DNA of 5,741 nucleotides from assembly GCA_045640525.1 (NCBI GenBank), contig JAZUFE010000041.1, positions 1-5,741 on the forward strand. Direction: 5' to 3'. Position numbers and translations under genes: made by a program. How positions within the stretch are numbered: the first letter of the stretch is position 1; every line of letters starts with the position of its first letter. The DNA comes from JAILLW01 sp045640525. Its GTDB lineage: Bacteria; Bacillota; Clostridia; Lachnospirales; Lachnospiraceae. Below are positions 5,582-5,741 of this stretch, one piece after another. The notes under the pieces are model-generated. The model saw only the letters and a list, made by a program, of their open reading frames with translations, did not search any database and was not told the origin of the DNA.

Positions 5582-5741
5582 TTAATTGATTTCGCAGCCA
5601 CCCTCGATCTTGCATTCGGGTATCCACTTGTTATCGTACTGATCATCTTCAGGACAGCGGAGCAAGTAGTATGCCATATATCCGCTTTCGTAAGGCATTG
5701 CCTTTCTGTCTAATACCTGACACTGCTTGGTATATACATGT
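5582..5741 (-). CDS. C-terminus of an unrecognised cysteine-containing protein (partial)
   Basis: An open minus-strand frame enters from the right edge and ends with TAA at 5584-5582; 52 residues are visible. No in-frame stop interrupts it and a strong hairpin follows 38 nt later, which together support a real gene end. The visible tail has four cysteines and is rich in Tyr, Asp and Glu, with segments such as SGYMAYYLLRCPEDDQYDN and WIPECKIEGGCEIN at the very end. The spaced cysteines suggest a disulfide-bonded exported protein or a metal-binding tail; neither can be decided from this fragment. I do not recognise the family, and the start lies outside the window. Confidence 0.6.
   Translation of the reverse strand, partial: HVYTKQCQVLDRKAMPYESGYMAYYLLRCPEDDQYDNKWIPECKIEGGCEIN

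Overview
The window looks like chromosomal DNA from a low-to-moderate GC Gram-positive anaerobe, most likely a Clostridia member of the Lachnospiraceae (Butyrivibrio or a relative). This is inferred from base composition, AGGAG-type ribosome binding sites, the hybrid-kinase and LUD-protein architectures, and the tight gene packing. No rRNA, tRNA, CRISPR array, insertion sequence or origin was seen.

Left edge (1-520, minus strand): the first 21 codons of a gene that runs off the window. Its N-terminus resembles HlyD-type adaptor proteins of NHLM-like peptide export systems. Next to it lies a DUF1016 (YhcG-type) fragment that keeps only part of the N-terminal domain and has no nuclease domain. 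This is read as a decaying pseudogene.

521-1351 (plus strand): the only gene on the plus strand encodes a secreted protein with a signal peptide, an Ig-like domain and a transglutaminase-like domain with an intact Cys-His-Asp triad. Its likely promoter abuts the DUF1016 remnant, and the gene converges on the kinase gene with 19 bp between them.

1371-4348 (minus strand): a two-gene operon with a 2-nt gap. A LUD-domain protein carrying a four-cysteine C-terminal motif is followed by a hybrid histidine kinase (extracytoplasmic domain, seven-helix membrane module, HisKA, HATPase, receiver). A good sigma-A-like promoter precedes it. No LutA/LutB-type partner and no DNA-binding regulator are present.

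4489-5378 (minus strand): a fluoride channel gene (crcB/fluC) with its own promoter and a terminator-like hairpin, preceded by a small acidic lipoprotein of unknown function. No fluoride riboswitch lies in front of crcB.

Right edge (5518-5741, minus strand): the C-terminus of an unrecognised cysteine-containing protein, followed by an 11-bp perfect hairpin that is probably its terminator.

Most genes are ordinary accessory or housekeeping types. The points most worth a second look are the LUD/hybrid-kinase pairing, the export-type gene start at the left edge, and the riboswitch-free crcB. No wholly new system is evident from this sequence alone.
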